Assembly: GCA_030684355.1 (NCBI GenBank)
Contig: JAUXTN010000245.1
Location: forward strand, 1-64,000
Reading direction: 5' to 3'
From: Pseudomonadota bacterium
GTDB taxonomy: Bacteria; Myxococcota_A; UBA796; SXON01
Length of the DNA stretch: 64,000 bases
Shown here piece by piece: positions 30,680-40,288 of the stretch. The position numbers and the translations under genes were made by a program. A model generated the notes under the pieces. It ran no database searches and was not told the origin of the DNA. It worked only from the letters and a program-made list of their open reading frames with translations. Each line of letters starts with the position of its first letter. Position 1 is the first letter of the stretch.

Positions 30680-33666
30680 GTGCGCTATATCCGGTGGATC
30701 CAGCGCGCCTGGACTCGCTTCGAGCTACCCGGGCAGGAAGGATCGCCCTCGACGGCTTCGAGTATCAACGCGCCTTCGGCGTCCTTCGGCTTGCCGCCCT
30801 CGCGCTTCGCCGAGCCGTCCTGGGCGCGACCGAAGTGCCTACCTGGATCAGGTACGAATGGGGCGAGGACATCGACGAGCTGGCCGACGACGGGTCCGTG
30901 CTGCTTTGGCAGTGCAAGCGTGGGGAGGGCTGGCGGCAACCGAGCAAGATCGTGGAGGTGCTCGAAGGATTCGCACCGAAGTTCTTATGGACGCCGACAG
31001 CCGAGCGCGGGCGCCTGCGCTTCCGGCTCGTCACGAGCGATCCCGACTTCGCCGCGGCACATGACGCGGCCTCCGCGCTTCCGGTCGACATCGAGGTAAA
31101 GACCAGGGCCGCCTTTCTCCGCATGCTCTCGACCGCACCGGGTGTGCACAGTGATCGCGCACGTTGGCAGGCCGACGCCAACGCATTCGGCGCGGGGCCG
31201 CTGTTCGGGTCCCTCTGGAAGCAGACCGCCGTGCTTTACGTGCCGGGCGGAGCGGTCGTTCACGACGGTGTCGCCGTTCGCTTCGCCGAGGAGCGCGCGA
31301 TCTATGAGCTTGCCAAGGGTCGCAGGGTTCGAGACGCCGGCCAGGTCAGCCGCGTCGCCGCTGATCTTCAGGCCTTGCTCACGACGCGCCCGCCGGGGGA
31401 CGCGGACGCGGACGGAACGATAGCGGTCCCGAGCCTGCCGCCAGAAGTCATCCAGCCGTGTGACGTGGACGCGCGGCTCTTCGTTCACGGCCCGGCCGAA
31501 CCTGAGATCTCACCGTTTCAGGTTGTGGACCGGACGTTCCTAGACCTATGCCGGGGCAGGCCAACGAACGCGCCTTTTGTCGCACGGCACCCCTCATGGA
31601 CCGACGTCGTCCGCGGACGCGATCCGTCCGTCCGTTTCTTCGAGCGCGCGGCGACGGGGGACGTCCACCGCGCGTTGTCCCATGCGCTTGGAAGTGCTGC
31701 GGTCGGAGAGGGACTTCTTCGGATTCAATTTTTGACCGGGGCTCCCGGGGCCGGGAAAAGTACCCTCGTGCTGCGTGTAGCCGCGATGTTGGTGGACGAG
31801 GGACTCTGCGTCGCGGCGGACGCCCGGTACAGAGTTCACCAAGGCGAAGATGTACGAGGTTTCGTCGAGAGTGTCCATCGCTTGGCGACGGGCGGGCGCC
31901 CGGTGTTGCTGCTCACCGACGATCCGTTGGGGGCGGAAAGCGGCTGGCCGCACCTCCTCACACTCCTCGCGCGCGTCACATCACGGGTGGTCGTGCTCGC
32001 GGCGACGCCGGACTTCCTGTTCGAACGCCACAGGGGCAAGTTCGCGGGCGTCCACGTCCTTCCCTCGTTGGTCGTGGAGACGCCGAGTCTTGACGAACGA
32101 GAGGACTTCGCGCGCCTTCACCCCGAGGCGGGCCTGGACCCCATCGCCTGCGGCGGCGACGACCTTCTCGTCCTGGCGATGAAGGCCGCCACGGGCGAAC
32201 AATTCGACGACCTGATCCGGCGTATCTGGATGACGCTCGCGGACCAGCGTCAGCTATCTCCCGATGCTGTTGGCCACGAAATCCCGTGGCAGGTGGCCGC
32301 ATTCCTGGTGGTCACTTTCCTCCAAAGAGCGGACGTGGCCTGTCCCGAGCTGCTCCTGGGCGCGGTTCTGGCCGCTCGGACGGACGTCGGCGACTACGCC
32401 GCCGAGCGGATCGAGGCCCTCAAACTGGGAAGCGGGTGGCGTATCTTCCGGCTGGTGGCGGCGGATGACCAGGGGCACGGAGCGTCGCTTCGTGCGATGC
32501 ACGCGCTTGTCGCGGAGAACGCCTGGAGGCTTCGACCCGTCCCCGCGTGGAATGTCGGCGCGTCCGTGGCCCGAGCGTCAACGGGGGTGCCGCAACTCGC
32601 CGCGTGGCTGGGCCGCACCCTCGCTGCCTTCAAGGAGCGCGTGCCGGACGGCGCGGAGGACTTTCTCATTGCCGTCGCCGCTGCATGGAGCGCCGGCGAG
32701 GTCCGTGGTCAGCTCGACACGAGCCGGGTGGCCGAGCTCAGCGAGGCGCTACACTTGGCTGGGATTTGGGTGCCGTCCCCGCTGAAGGCCGAGCTTGTTC
32801 GGCGGGCAGCCGCAGCCGACCCTCAAAGCTGGATCGCCTTGCTGCAACTCTTCCGCGAGTCCGCCCTCGACCCCACTCGCCGTGCCTTTCCCCCTCGACT
32901 AACCATAGGACCAATCGTAGACGCGGCCGACTTTGGGGTCTCCCCGGGCAGGGTGCCGCTTTTCGCTGGCGCCCTGTCGAATCGACCCTTGGACCTGGCC
33001 CAGATGAAGGGGCGGCTTTGGAGGACCCTCGAAGACGGAACGGTCGACCCGGCCGTTCTGGCGTGGCTCGTCGAGTCGAGCGAGGCGAAGGATGTGATCG
33101 ACAGGTTGGCCGGAATCAGGGATTGGCTGCGGTACGAGGCTGACGATGCCCGTGTGCGGGCCGCCGTGCTCGCGTGGACGACCAACTTTCCCTCGGAGGC
33201 GACGCCGGAGGACGTACCGGACGCGCTGGCTTGGGTCCGCGCTCACCCCGCGGACACGAGCGTTCGAGCCCAGCTTCTCAAGCTGTTGGCCGCCACCCGC
33301 TCCCCGCACCTCGGCGTGATCCTGGCTGAGACCGCCGATCTTGTCGAGGCGGACTCCGCGGCGCGAGACCTCGTGAGCACCGCTCTCACCGCGGTGGCAA
33401 GTCTGGACTCCGCTCATTCCGCGCTGATCTCGCGCTGGCTGTCCTGGGCGGCCGAGGTGCTCGCCGAGAACGAAGGGGACCGTCGTGTGGAGAGCATCGC
33501 GATCTCGCTGCCGGTGCCGCACGCGACGCTCAATTACTTCATGCGGACGAACCGCGTTCCGGCGGCCGACCATGCCGCGGCGATCGTCGCGCTGCAGGCG
33601 ACCCCGGAGGTCTGCCTCCGGTGGTACCGCTCCATCGACTTGCCCTGCCCCGCGGTCTTTGGCTGA
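30676..33666 (+). CDS. Cap4-like nuclease fused to a STAND-type NTPase
   Basis: 996 residues from GTG 30676, which overlaps the vsr stop (GTGA). The N-terminal ~200 residues match the Cap4/DUF4297-type nuclease pattern: FEYQRAFGVLRLAALAL, then a Glu/Asp site (WGEDIDELADD) and LLWQCKRG (QxK). A P-loop TGAPGAGKST lies near residue 356; Walker B reads RPVLLLTDDP. The remaining ~450 residues are helical repeats, as in the sensor arrays of STAND proteins. In Avs-type antiviral STAND proteins, ligand binding to such repeats activates an N-terminal nuclease. Tight coupling to a restriction operon suggests a second, suicidal layer. Confidence 0.8.
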   Translation: MSALYPVDPARLDSLRATRAGRIALDGFEYQRAFGVLRLAALALRRAVLGATEVPTWIRYEWGEDIDELADDGSVLLWQCKRGEGWRQPSKIVEVLEGFAPKFLWTPTAERGRLRFRLVTSDPDFAAAHDAASALPVDIEVKTRAAFLRMLSTAPGVHSDRARWQADANAFGAGPLFGSLWKQTAVLYVPGGAVVHDGVAVRFAEERAIYELAKGRRVRDAGQVSRVAADLQALLTTRPPGDADADGTIAVPSLPPEVIQPCDVDARLFVHGPAEPEISPFQVVDRTFLDLCRGRPTNAPFVARHPSWTDVVRGRDPSVRFFERAATGDVHRALSHALGSAAVGEGLLRIQFLTGAPGAGKSTLVLRVAAMLVDEGLCVAADARYRVHQGEDVRGFVESVHRLATGGRPVLLLTDDPLGAESGWPHLLTLLARVTSRVVVLAATPDFLFERHRGKFAGVHVLPSLVVETPSLDEREDFARLHPEAGLDPIACGGDDLLVLAMKAATGEQFDDLIRRIWMTLADQRQLSPDAVGHEIPWQVAAFLVVTFLQRADVACPELLLGAVLAARTDVGDYAAERIEALKLGSGWRIFRLVAADDQGHGASLRAMHALVAENAWRLRPVPAWNVGASVARASTGVPQLAAWLGRTLAAFKERVPDGAEDFLIAVAAAWSAGEVRGQLDTSRVAELSEALHLAGIWVPSPLKAELVRRAAAADPQSWIALLQLFRESALDPTRRAFPPRLTIGPIVDAADFGVSPGRVPLFAGALSNRPLDLAQMKGRLWRTLEDGTVDPAVLAWLVESSEAKDVIDRLAGIRDWLRYEADDARVRAAVLAWTTNFPSEATPEDVPDALAWVRAHPADTSVRAQLLKLLAATRSPHLGVILAETADLVEADSAARDLVSTALTAVASLDSAHSALISRWLSWAAEVLAENEGDRRVESIAISLPVPHATLNYFMRTNRVPAADHAAAIVALQATPEVCLRWYRSIDLPCPAVFG

Positions 33667-33719
33667 CCCCGAGGGGGCTCGCCCGGTAGCGATAGCTATG
33701 CCTTCTCCGGAGTCTGCCG

Positions 33720-34409
33720 ATGTCGCTCCTCGCGTTCGTCCTCCTTGCACGGGCCCAGGATCCGGCGGCGCCGTGCCCGAACTACAATTATCCCGATGTG
33801 ACCTTCTACTCGAAGAGCGTCGAGGAGGTGAAGGCGGACTTCCCAGGTTGTCAGTGGTCAAAGCCATACGAGGCCGGCGCGATGCTCAAGCACTTCGTCA
33901 ACCCGTCGAAGTGGTATGCCAACGACATGGCGTGGATGGGGCCGTACCCTTTCCTCCCTGAGGGGCTCGTGTACGCCGAGGAGGTGAAGTGCGCGTGCTG
34001 GACCAGCGTTGACAGCGCCTCAATGATCTTCCACAAGGCCGCGGACGGAACTACCCATCTGATGGCCATCGAGAAGGACTTTTCCGTACGCGGCGACACG
34101 GTGGCCGCGATGAAGGAGATGCGGGCCGCCGTCGACAAGAAGGCCGGCTTCGCCGGGACCGCCTTCGCCGACCAGTACGTCTCTCCGAGCGGGGGTGGCG
34201 GCCAGGAGGCGGTGATCATCCGCTGGAGCGGGAAAACACAGGACCTCATGATGTCCATCTGGGAAGTCATGCCCGGCGTCGGCTCGATCTCGACGATGGC
34301 GGTCTCGAAGCCGCAATGGGCCCTCTACCGCGCCCACCTCGAAGCGCTCCGAAAGGAGGTCCAGACGGAGTCGACCGCGGCGGGCGCGAAGGCGGCCGAC
34401 GATCTGTAG
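33720..34409 (+). CDS. Secreted protein, unknown
   Basis: 229 residues with a short signal peptide (LLAFVLLARAQD). The mature part has few Cys (CPN, GCQW, KCACW) and a strand-rich centre; no family recognised. It starts 53 bases after the STAND gene and may be its own unit. A periplasmic or exported location is likely from the leader. Confidence 0.65.
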   Translation: MSLLAFVLLARAQDPAAPCPNYNYPDVTFYSKSVEEVKADFPGCQWSKPYEAGAMLKHFVNPSKWYANDMAWMGPYPFLPEGLVYAEEVKCACWTSVDSASMIFHKAADGTTHLMAIEKDFSVRGDTVAAMKEMRAAVDKKAGFAGTAFADQYVSPSGGGGQEAVIIRWSGKTQDLMMSIWEVMPGVGSISTMAVSKPQWALYRAHLEALRKEVQTESTAAGAKAADDL

Positions 34410-34583
34410 TACGCTTTGCTCGAAGGCAGCGAACGCGCCGATCATCGCCGTGAACAGGCGCGCGGCGGGGTGTTCGAGTCGAGCCGCCATTCGCCTGCCG
34501 CGGCCGCAGGCTCGGAAGGCGAGGAGGGGCTTGACCCGCTGCCACCGCACGGTCAGACTCGCGCCACCTTGGAGCAATGCTCG

Positions 34584-36269
34584 ATGCCGACGGTTGACGG
34601 TACACCCACCCTTGTCGTCGACTTCGCCGTGGACGAGGTCACGGCCCGGAAGCGGGTCGCAGGCCACATGCGCATCGGCCTCTTCACCCCGGGCGACGTG
34701 GCGACCGCCGGAGCCATCAGCTCAATCCATGCCACGTTCGTGCCCGCCCGACGCGTTCACGCCGAGGCCACCTCGAACTGGACGGCCGAGTCCGGCGTTA
34801 AGAACGGGAACAACATCCACTGGTCAGCGGTCTCGGGACAGCACCGAGGGACCTACAACGATCACGTCAGCCTCGTAGCGGTTGGATCTTGGAGCCAGGC
34901 AGCCATCACTGCCCTCCGACACATAAAGGTCGCTCAACCGGCGACCCCAGAACTCCTTGTCGGGAAGGAGAGAATTGCGCCGTCCGTGTCCTCTGAAGAG
35001 ACGGCGACGAAAGCACGCCAGCGCGTGGGGCTCGAGGAAACCCGTGCCTGCGGCGCCATGATTCCTGGAGCTTCGAAGCGCAACCTCAAGGTCAACACCG
35101 TGGTCGATTCCGTGCGGATCGAGGACCTGTGGCTCCCGGTCTACGTGGGCGTGTACCGCTATGGAACCGCGCAGTTCACGTTCGCCGTCGACGGCGTGAC
35201 CGGCACGGTCTACGGTGCGCGGCCCACCAGCCCGCGCCGAATTCTGACCGCGCTGGGGGTTTTCGGCCTCTTCATCGCCGGTTCCATCGCCAACCAGTCC
35301 TATCAAGAGCACCAGAGCCGGGTCCGCGCCGAACGAGGCGCCCACGACGCCTGCATCACTAGCCTCGCCACGGCCACGGACGCAATGAAGGCCGGCGACG
35401 CCGCAGGGGCCGATGAGGCCCTCGACCGGTCGACCCCAATCTGCGCAACGGGCGCTGGCGCTGACTCCGTGAAGGCCCTCGCCGACGCCCGCGTAGCCGT
35501 GCAGGAAGAGAGGGGCCGACAGGACGCCCGCCTTCGGGAGTCGGCCTCCGCGACTTTCGCCTCGCTCGCCGCCGACATCGAACGGACCGACGTCGCGCTG
35601 GCCTCGCTCGACGAGGAAGGCTCATCGGCCTTGGTGGAGGCGCTTCAGGAGGCAATATTGCCGTACGCGAAGCTCGATCCTGCCCCGGATGGATTGCCTG
35701 CCGTGCAACAAGCGGTCTCAGATCGCGAACTGCACTGGACTGCGGTGTCCGCGCTGACCGCTGGTAAGGAGAAAACAGAAGCTACGCGGTACCTTCTCGC
35801 TGACGAGGCATACGCGCTCGGCAGCGCCGCGCTCACGAAGGTGAGCCCCGAGTACCATGCGAGAGCAGCCGTGCAGAAACTTGATGCCGCGCTCACGGCC
35901 GGGAGCAGGCGCGTCGCAAGGGGGGCGGCCGCCGAGCGACGCAAGGAGGCCGCCGCACTCGCGCGGGCCCAAAAGGAACAGAGTGAAGCTGCTGCTCTGG
36001 CTCAACTCTGCGGAGAGCGGCCGGTGCCGGACGGATGGGATGGCGGGCTCTCAGCCGTCGAGTCCTACATGCAGAAGCTCGCGCACGACCCGGACAGCAT
36101 TGACGACGAGGACTGCACGATGCCGGTACTCACTACCGCCTGCTGGCGCACGTCCTGTACGGTGCGGGGGAAGAACGCCTTCGGCGCCCTGATCGCCAAC
36201 CGGCAGACGTTCTACCTGGGCCGCGACCCGCGCATGCCGTCGCGGTCCGTCGTGCTCGCGTCGGAATAG
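34584..36269 (+). CDS. Membrane protein with helical C-terminal region, unknown
   Basis: 561 residues if ATG 34584 is used; the frame is open back to 34416, but the earlier part looks non-coding in composition. The N-terminal ~210 residues are strand-rich (PTLVVDFAVDEVTARKRVAGHMRIGLF). One membrane segment follows (ILTALGVFGLFIAGSI, ~residue 220). The rest is Ala/Glu-rich helix, with Cys pairs near the end (CGERP, CTMP, CWRTSC). The topology suggests a cytoplasmic N domain and an exported helical stalk. No function is assigned. Confidence 0.6.
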   Translation: MPTVDGTPTLVVDFAVDEVTARKRVAGHMRIGLFTPGDVATAGAISSIHATFVPARRVHAEATSNWTAESGVKNGNNIHWSAVSGQHRGTYNDHVSLVAVGSWSQAAITALRHIKVAQPATPELLVGKERIAPSVSSEETATKARQRVGLEETRACGAMIPGASKRNLKVNTVVDSVRIEDLWLPVYVGVYRYGTAQFTFAVDGVTGTVYGARPTSPRRILTALGVFGLFIAGSIANQSYQEHQSRVRAERGAHDACITSLATATDAMKAGDAAGADEALDRSTPICATGAGADSVKALADARVAVQEERGRQDARLRESASATFASLAADIERTDVALASLDEEGSSALVEALQEAILPYAKLDPAPDGLPAVQQAVSDRELHWTAVSALTAGKEKTEATRYLLADEAYALGSAALTKVSPEYHARAAVQKLDAALTAGSRRVARGAAAERRKEAAALARAQKEQSEAAALAQLCGERPVPDGWDGGLSAVESYMQKLAHDPDSIDDEDCTMPVLTTACWRTSCTVRGKNAFGALIANRQTFYLGRDPRMPSRSVVLASE

Positions 36270-36275
36270 GGTGAG

Positions 36276-38762
36276 CTAGTTCGGGAAGGATGCGCGCACG
36301 ATCTCGAGAAGCCCTTCGCGGTGCCGACCGACGAACTTCTCAACGTAGGAAGCCTCGATGCCCGCGGGCGGACGCTCTCGGAGCGCGACGACGGCCGCCT
36401 CGAGCATTCGTTCGGCTCGAGAGCCTCCGGTGTCCGCGGCACGCGTGGTCGCGAGATTGCCGGCAAGGCGGTCCCGCTCGCGGGTCAGCGCCGCGAGCGA
36501 GCGCTTCGCTTCTCGGGCGCCCTCGCGCAGCTCGGCGACCTGGCGCTCCAGACGCGCCGCGCGCTTCAGCTCCTCGCTCTCCCGCTCCGGCAGCCGAAGC
36601 AGCTTGGAGACGAGCACGGCGATCGCCGGGAGCAGGTGCGCAGTGGCCGCCCCGAGATCCTCCCGGCGGCTGATGAATTCCTCGTCGTGTCCATCCCCCA
36701 TCTTCCCGTCGATGTGGGTCAGCTCGTGGCAAGCGACCCCGTGGAGGAACGCAGCGAGCGCGAGAGGCCGCTCTCGGTGCGCCTTCGCGACCTGTGCGAA
36801 GCGATCGGGGTGGATGAACACGAACCGCCGCCCGCCCGGTCGCTCGACGGCCTCGCCGACCACGTTGTCGTCGAGCACGAACCCTGGGCGGAACGTCCGG
36901 CGGATACGCGCCTCAGTGGCGACCATGCGCAGAGTGCCGTCCCACGCGAGGAGAAAGGGCACCCACTTCGCATAGTTCTTGCGGAAGCGCCTCGCCCGGT
37001 CCCGGTCGTACGTCTTCTTGCTGATCCGCATCCCTGCGAACTTCCCGAACGGGTTGCGGACGCGACGCCCCTCGGCCTTGTCCATCGACTTGGCCCACGC
37101 CGGGGTGATGGCATCCAGCGCGCTGGTGGCTCGAGACACGGCCACCGCCTGGATGAGCCCGCCGCCGCCCGGAGCGAGTGCGGCCTCGGCGGCGCGGTCG
37201 ATGGCGGCCTCGACCGCCTGCGTCTGCCAGCCGTCGAGCTGCTCGCCGGCCTCGGCCCGACGGAGCGCCTGGTCTACCTGTTCGGTGACGATGACCACGC
37301 GGATGCCCCCGGCCGCCTTCCCCTGGTCGTCGGCGTCGGTGAGCATCGTGCGGAGGACCCGCGCGGCCTGCACGTCCGACGGCGCCGCGATGTCGGGCTC
37401 GGTGGACTCGCCCGCCGCGACGGTCATCCCGGCCGGGAGCACCCAGCCGCGCTCGGGCGCGTCGCCGTCCGCGACAGCCTTGGTACCGCGCGGCGCCCTC
37501 GACGCGATCGCCTCCTCGACCGCGCCGTACTTCGCCTGCTCGCCGTAGAAGTCGCGAATCCCGCCCGCGGCCTCAGCGATGGCGCGCTGCACGTCCGCGT
37601 CACCGAAGGCCTCGGCCATCTGGTCGGCGATGTCGTCGCCACCGGCGTCGTCGCCCTCGGGATCGAGAAACTCGTCCTCCGCGTTGGCTCCCACACTCTC
37701 ATTTTCGCGCTCGACCTCCTCGACGAGGTCGGCGAACGTCCACGCGGCCTGGTCCTGCAGCGCATCGCGCGCGGCGTTAAACGGGTAGCCGCGCTGTCCG
37801 GGGCGCACCGAGGTGGCGAGGTCGATGACGACGTCGGCCTTGAGGGCTCCGCGCTGGGCGGGCAGGGAGAGCTGCAAGAGCCCGTTCAGCCGCAGGTAGT
37901 AGGCCCCGCCGCGGTCGCCCGGTGCCCGACGGTACGCCTTCACCGCAGCGGTCGTGCCCTCGCCCCAGCTCCCCTCTACCGACACCTTCGACCCGCCCCG
38001 CCGGCTGAACATGGGCTCCACCTCGACGTCGTTGAACACCAGGGTGAGCCCGGGGAGGTCATTGCCGGCGAGCAGCTCGCGGATGCGGTCTTCGATGCCG
38101 ACGTAGGTGCCGCGCGCGCGGTCCCAGTACCGGACGAGGTCGGGATCGACGTCGTGAACGGCGAGCTTCGTGCCCTGCCGGGCCGGCGCCTCGTAGACCT
38201 GCACCTCCTCCGTCATGCCGTTGGCGACGGCGAGGTTGTCGCGGGTGTGCATCTCCCAACGAAACGACCGGGACGAGCCGAGAATCACGGCCTTGGCGAC
38301 GCCGAAGCCGCCTGCCGCCTCACCGGAGTCGGCCGCGTCGCGCTTCCCGCTCTCGCCGATCGCCAGGAACTTCCCGAGGATCGTTTCGAGGTTCATGCCG
38401 ATCCCGTTGTCGTCGAAAACCAAGGTTCGGGTGGCCCCATCCCACCCCACGGCGAAGCGGGCGTCGTCGGCCTTGATCTGGCGCGCGCGGATGGCGGCCC
38501 GAATCGCGTCCCAGCCGTTCTGCAAGCTCTCGCGGGTGGCCAGCCAGGGCAGATCGCCGCTGCGGTAGACGCTTTTCGTGAGGAGCTGCCATAGGACGTT
38601 CACGTTCGCCGAGGGCCGACCCGCGCCCTTGGCGATCATCGCCTCCCGGATCTCGAGCACGTCGCCGAGCTCGTGCCGCAGGGCGGCGCGGTCGATGGTC
38701 AGCCGGCGGGCGGCTTTGTAGTTGCCCGGGGCGGGCATGGGCTGGGAACAGGGGCACGTCAT
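36276..38762 (-). CDS. GHKL ATPase with an HELTH zinc-metallopeptidase motif
   Basis: 828 residues from ATG 38762, which overlaps the upstream methylase stop (ATGA). The GHKL/Hsp90-type site is clear: RESLQNGWDAI (~78), DDNGIGMN (~115) and GGFGVAKAVIL (~140). A long acidic middle follows. Near residue 679 is HELTHIDGKMGDGHDEEF, an HExxH zinc site with later acidic and His ligands, placed before a C-terminal coiled coil. A GHKL ATPase and an HExxH peptidase in one chain is uncommon. It lies in an operon with Dcm2. Inferred role: an ATP-gated protease or clamp acting on host proteins during element entry or maintenance. Confidence 0.85.
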   Translation of the reverse strand: MTCPCSQPMPAPGNYKAARRLTIDRAALRHELGDVLEIREAMIAKGAGRPSANVNVLWQLLTKSVYRSGDLPWLATRESLQNGWDAIRAAIRARQIKADDARFAVGWDGATRTLVFDDNGIGMNLETILGKFLAIGESGKRDAADSGEAAGGFGVAKAVILGSSRSFRWEMHTRDNLAVANGMTEEVQVYEAPARQGTKLAVHDVDPDLVRYWDRARGTYVGIEDRIRELLAGNDLPGLTLVFNDVEVEPMFSRRGGSKVSVEGSWGEGTTAAVKAYRRAPGDRGGAYYLRLNGLLQLSLPAQRGALKADVVIDLATSVRPGQRGYPFNAARDALQDQAAWTFADLVEEVERENESVGANAEDEFLDPEGDDAGGDDIADQMAEAFGDADVQRAIAEAAGGIRDFYGEQAKYGAVEEAIASRAPRGTKAVADGDAPERGWVLPAGMTVAAGESTEPDIAAPSDVQAARVLRTMLTDADDQGKAAGGIRVVIVTEQVDQALRRAEAGEQLDGWQTQAVEAAIDRAAEAALAPGGGGLIQAVAVSRATSALDAITPAWAKSMDKAEGRRVRNPFGKFAGMRISKKTYDRDRARRFRKNYAKWVPFLLAWDGTLRMVATEARIRRTFRPGFVLDDNVVGEAVERPGGRRFVFIHPDRFAQVAKAHRERPLALAAFLHGVACHELTHIDGKMGDGHDEEFISRREDLGAATAHLLPAIAVLVSKLLRLPERESEELKRAARLERQVAELREGAREAKRSLAALTRERDRLAGNLATTRAADTGGSRAERMLEAAVVALRERPPAGIEASYVEKFVGRHREGLLEIVRASFPN

Positions 38763-39862
38763 GGCGCGGCTCCGAGGTGTGAGGGAACGGTGAGGCGGTG
38801 GCGTCGGAGTGCGTCGGCAAGCGCGCCGGCGTCGAGGCCGGAAGCCCGGAGCGCGGACCAAGCGCGATGCGCGCCCGCAACGAGTCGCCCGCAGGCTTCA
38901 GCGAGCGGGGGCGGGACGGCGTTACCGACTTGGAGGTAGCGGTCGTGGACGGTGCCCTGCAGCGGCCAGTCGTCGGGGAGACCCTGGAGCCGGAGGCCTT
39001 CGCCGAGGTCGATGCGCCGGATGCCCGCGACGAGGAACGCCGCGTCGGAGGCGCGATCCGGGCCTCCGTTGAACGTCCATCCGGCGACGGCGTTCGCTCG
39101 AGTGCCCTTCTCGTCCATCGTCGTGACGGTGGGCGCTGGAGCGTCCATGCGCCAGGGCTCTCCGCACGCGCGCCCGTGCTCGTCGTCGCAGGGGTAGCAG
39201 GCGCGGCGGTCGCAGCTCTCCCGGGTGAGGGTGTCGCCGATGGCGTCCCCCATCGTGACCCAGGGGCGTCGTCCGAGGCCGTCCGCTGCGTCGGGGTGCG
39301 CGTGCGTGGGAGTGGGCCCGTCGGAGTCGAGTGGGAGCGGGCCGCCCCAGAGGAGCACGCGGCGGCGGCGTTGGGGCACGCCCACGTCGGCCGCGTCGAG
39401 CCTCCAGGCCCCGGAGAACGGGAACCGGCTGGCGAGCTCGCCGGTGATCCGCGCGAGGTGGCAGGCGGGGCAGGAGCCCGCCGAGCCCCCGCAGAGATCG
39501 GCGTGGTAAGTCCAGCCGAGGACGTTCTCCGCCAGGAACCATGTGGGGCGGCAGGCGTCGATGGCGGCGAGCGTCGCGGGCCAGCCGTCGCGCTCGTCCG
39601 CGGCGCCGAGGCGCTGACCGGCGGTGCTGCCGGGTTGGCAGGGGGGCGAGGCCCAGACAAGATCGACCCGCCCGAGCCACGCGGCGAAGTTCACGGCTCG
39701 CACGTCCGCCTCGAGGGCGGGGAAGCCAGCGGCGCGCAGGGTCGCCGCGGCGGATGCGTTGCGCTCGACGCAGGCGACGTGCGCGAACCCCGCGCGGTGC
39801 AGGCCGAGGGCGGCCCCGCCGGCGCCGGCGAAGAGCTCGAGGGCCGAGGGCCTATGGAGCAC
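38759..39862 (-). CDS. DNA (cytosine-5)-methyltransferase, second copy
   Basis: 367 residues. Motif I is ALELFAGAGGAALGL, the catalytic site SPPCQPGSTAGQ, motif VI FLAENVLG, and the end motifs LRLQGLPDDW and YLQVGNAVPPP. The recognition region contains several Cys (CGGSAGSCPACH, CDRRACYPCDD) that could bind zinc. It is only distantly similar to the first methylase and has no Vsr next to it. It is coupled by ATGA to the GHKL-HELTH gene. As an element-borne methylase it may shield the element from host restriction. Confidence 0.93.
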   Translation of the reverse strand: MLHRPSALELFAGAGGAALGLHRAGFAHVACVERNASAAATLRAAGFPALEADVRAVNFAAWLGRVDLVWASPPCQPGSTAGQRLGAADERDGWPATLAAIDACRPTWFLAENVLGWTYHADLCGGSAGSCPACHLARITGELASRFPFSGAWRLDAADVGVPQRRRRVLLWGGPLPLDSDGPTPTHAHPDAADGLGRRPWVTMGDAIGDTLTRESCDRRACYPCDDEHGRACGEPWRMDAPAPTVTTMDEKGTRANAVAGWTFNGGPDRASDAAFLVAGIRRIDLGEGLRLQGLPDDWPLQGTVHDRYLQVGNAVPPPLAEACGRLVAGAHRAWSALRASGLDAGALADALRRHRLTVPSHLGAAP

Positions 39863-39912
39863 GAAGGCGCCGGCGGTCGGGTCGGGTTATTTCGCTCGCC
39901 TGGAGTTCAAGC

Positions 39913-40254
39913 ATGTCGTACGCGGATGAGGCATTGGCAGAAGGCGGAGAGCCAGAAGAGGTGGCCGAGCGGTTCGTTGAATTGGTGCGGGACCAGATGC
40001 TTCGTGGAACTGGGTTTTCAGTCGAGTTCGCGCTTGGCGCGGAGAAGCCGCACGATTGGCCCGCACGGCGGGACGCAAAGTACGCGTTCTCCGCGAGCTC
40101 CCATGAGCACGTTTCCGACGACAATGACGGGAAACCGCAGTTCGACGAGTTCTCCGCCACCGGCTCGGGCGATGAGGTGGCATTCGCCATGCGCGAGTTC
40201 GAGGCTGCTCTCTCGGGGGAATTGGCCCGCCTCGGGCGCGCGAGGAAGGCCTGA
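39913..40254 (+). CDS. Small acidic protein, unknown
   Basis: 113 residues from ATG 39913, divergent from Dcm2 with only 50 bases between. Mostly helical with a charged middle (SSHEHVSDDNDGKPQFDEFS). No family recognised. Its size and acidity would fit an inhibitor or DNA mimic, but nothing shows this. Confidence 0.55.
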   Translation: MSYADEALAEGGEPEEVAERFVELVRDQMLRGTGFSVEFALGAEKPHDWPARRDAKYAFSASSHEHVSDDNDGKPQFDEFSATGSGDEVAFAMREFEAALSGELARLGRARKA

Positions 40255-40288
40255 GCAGCCGGACCCAACGTGACTGCCGAGGCGAGCA

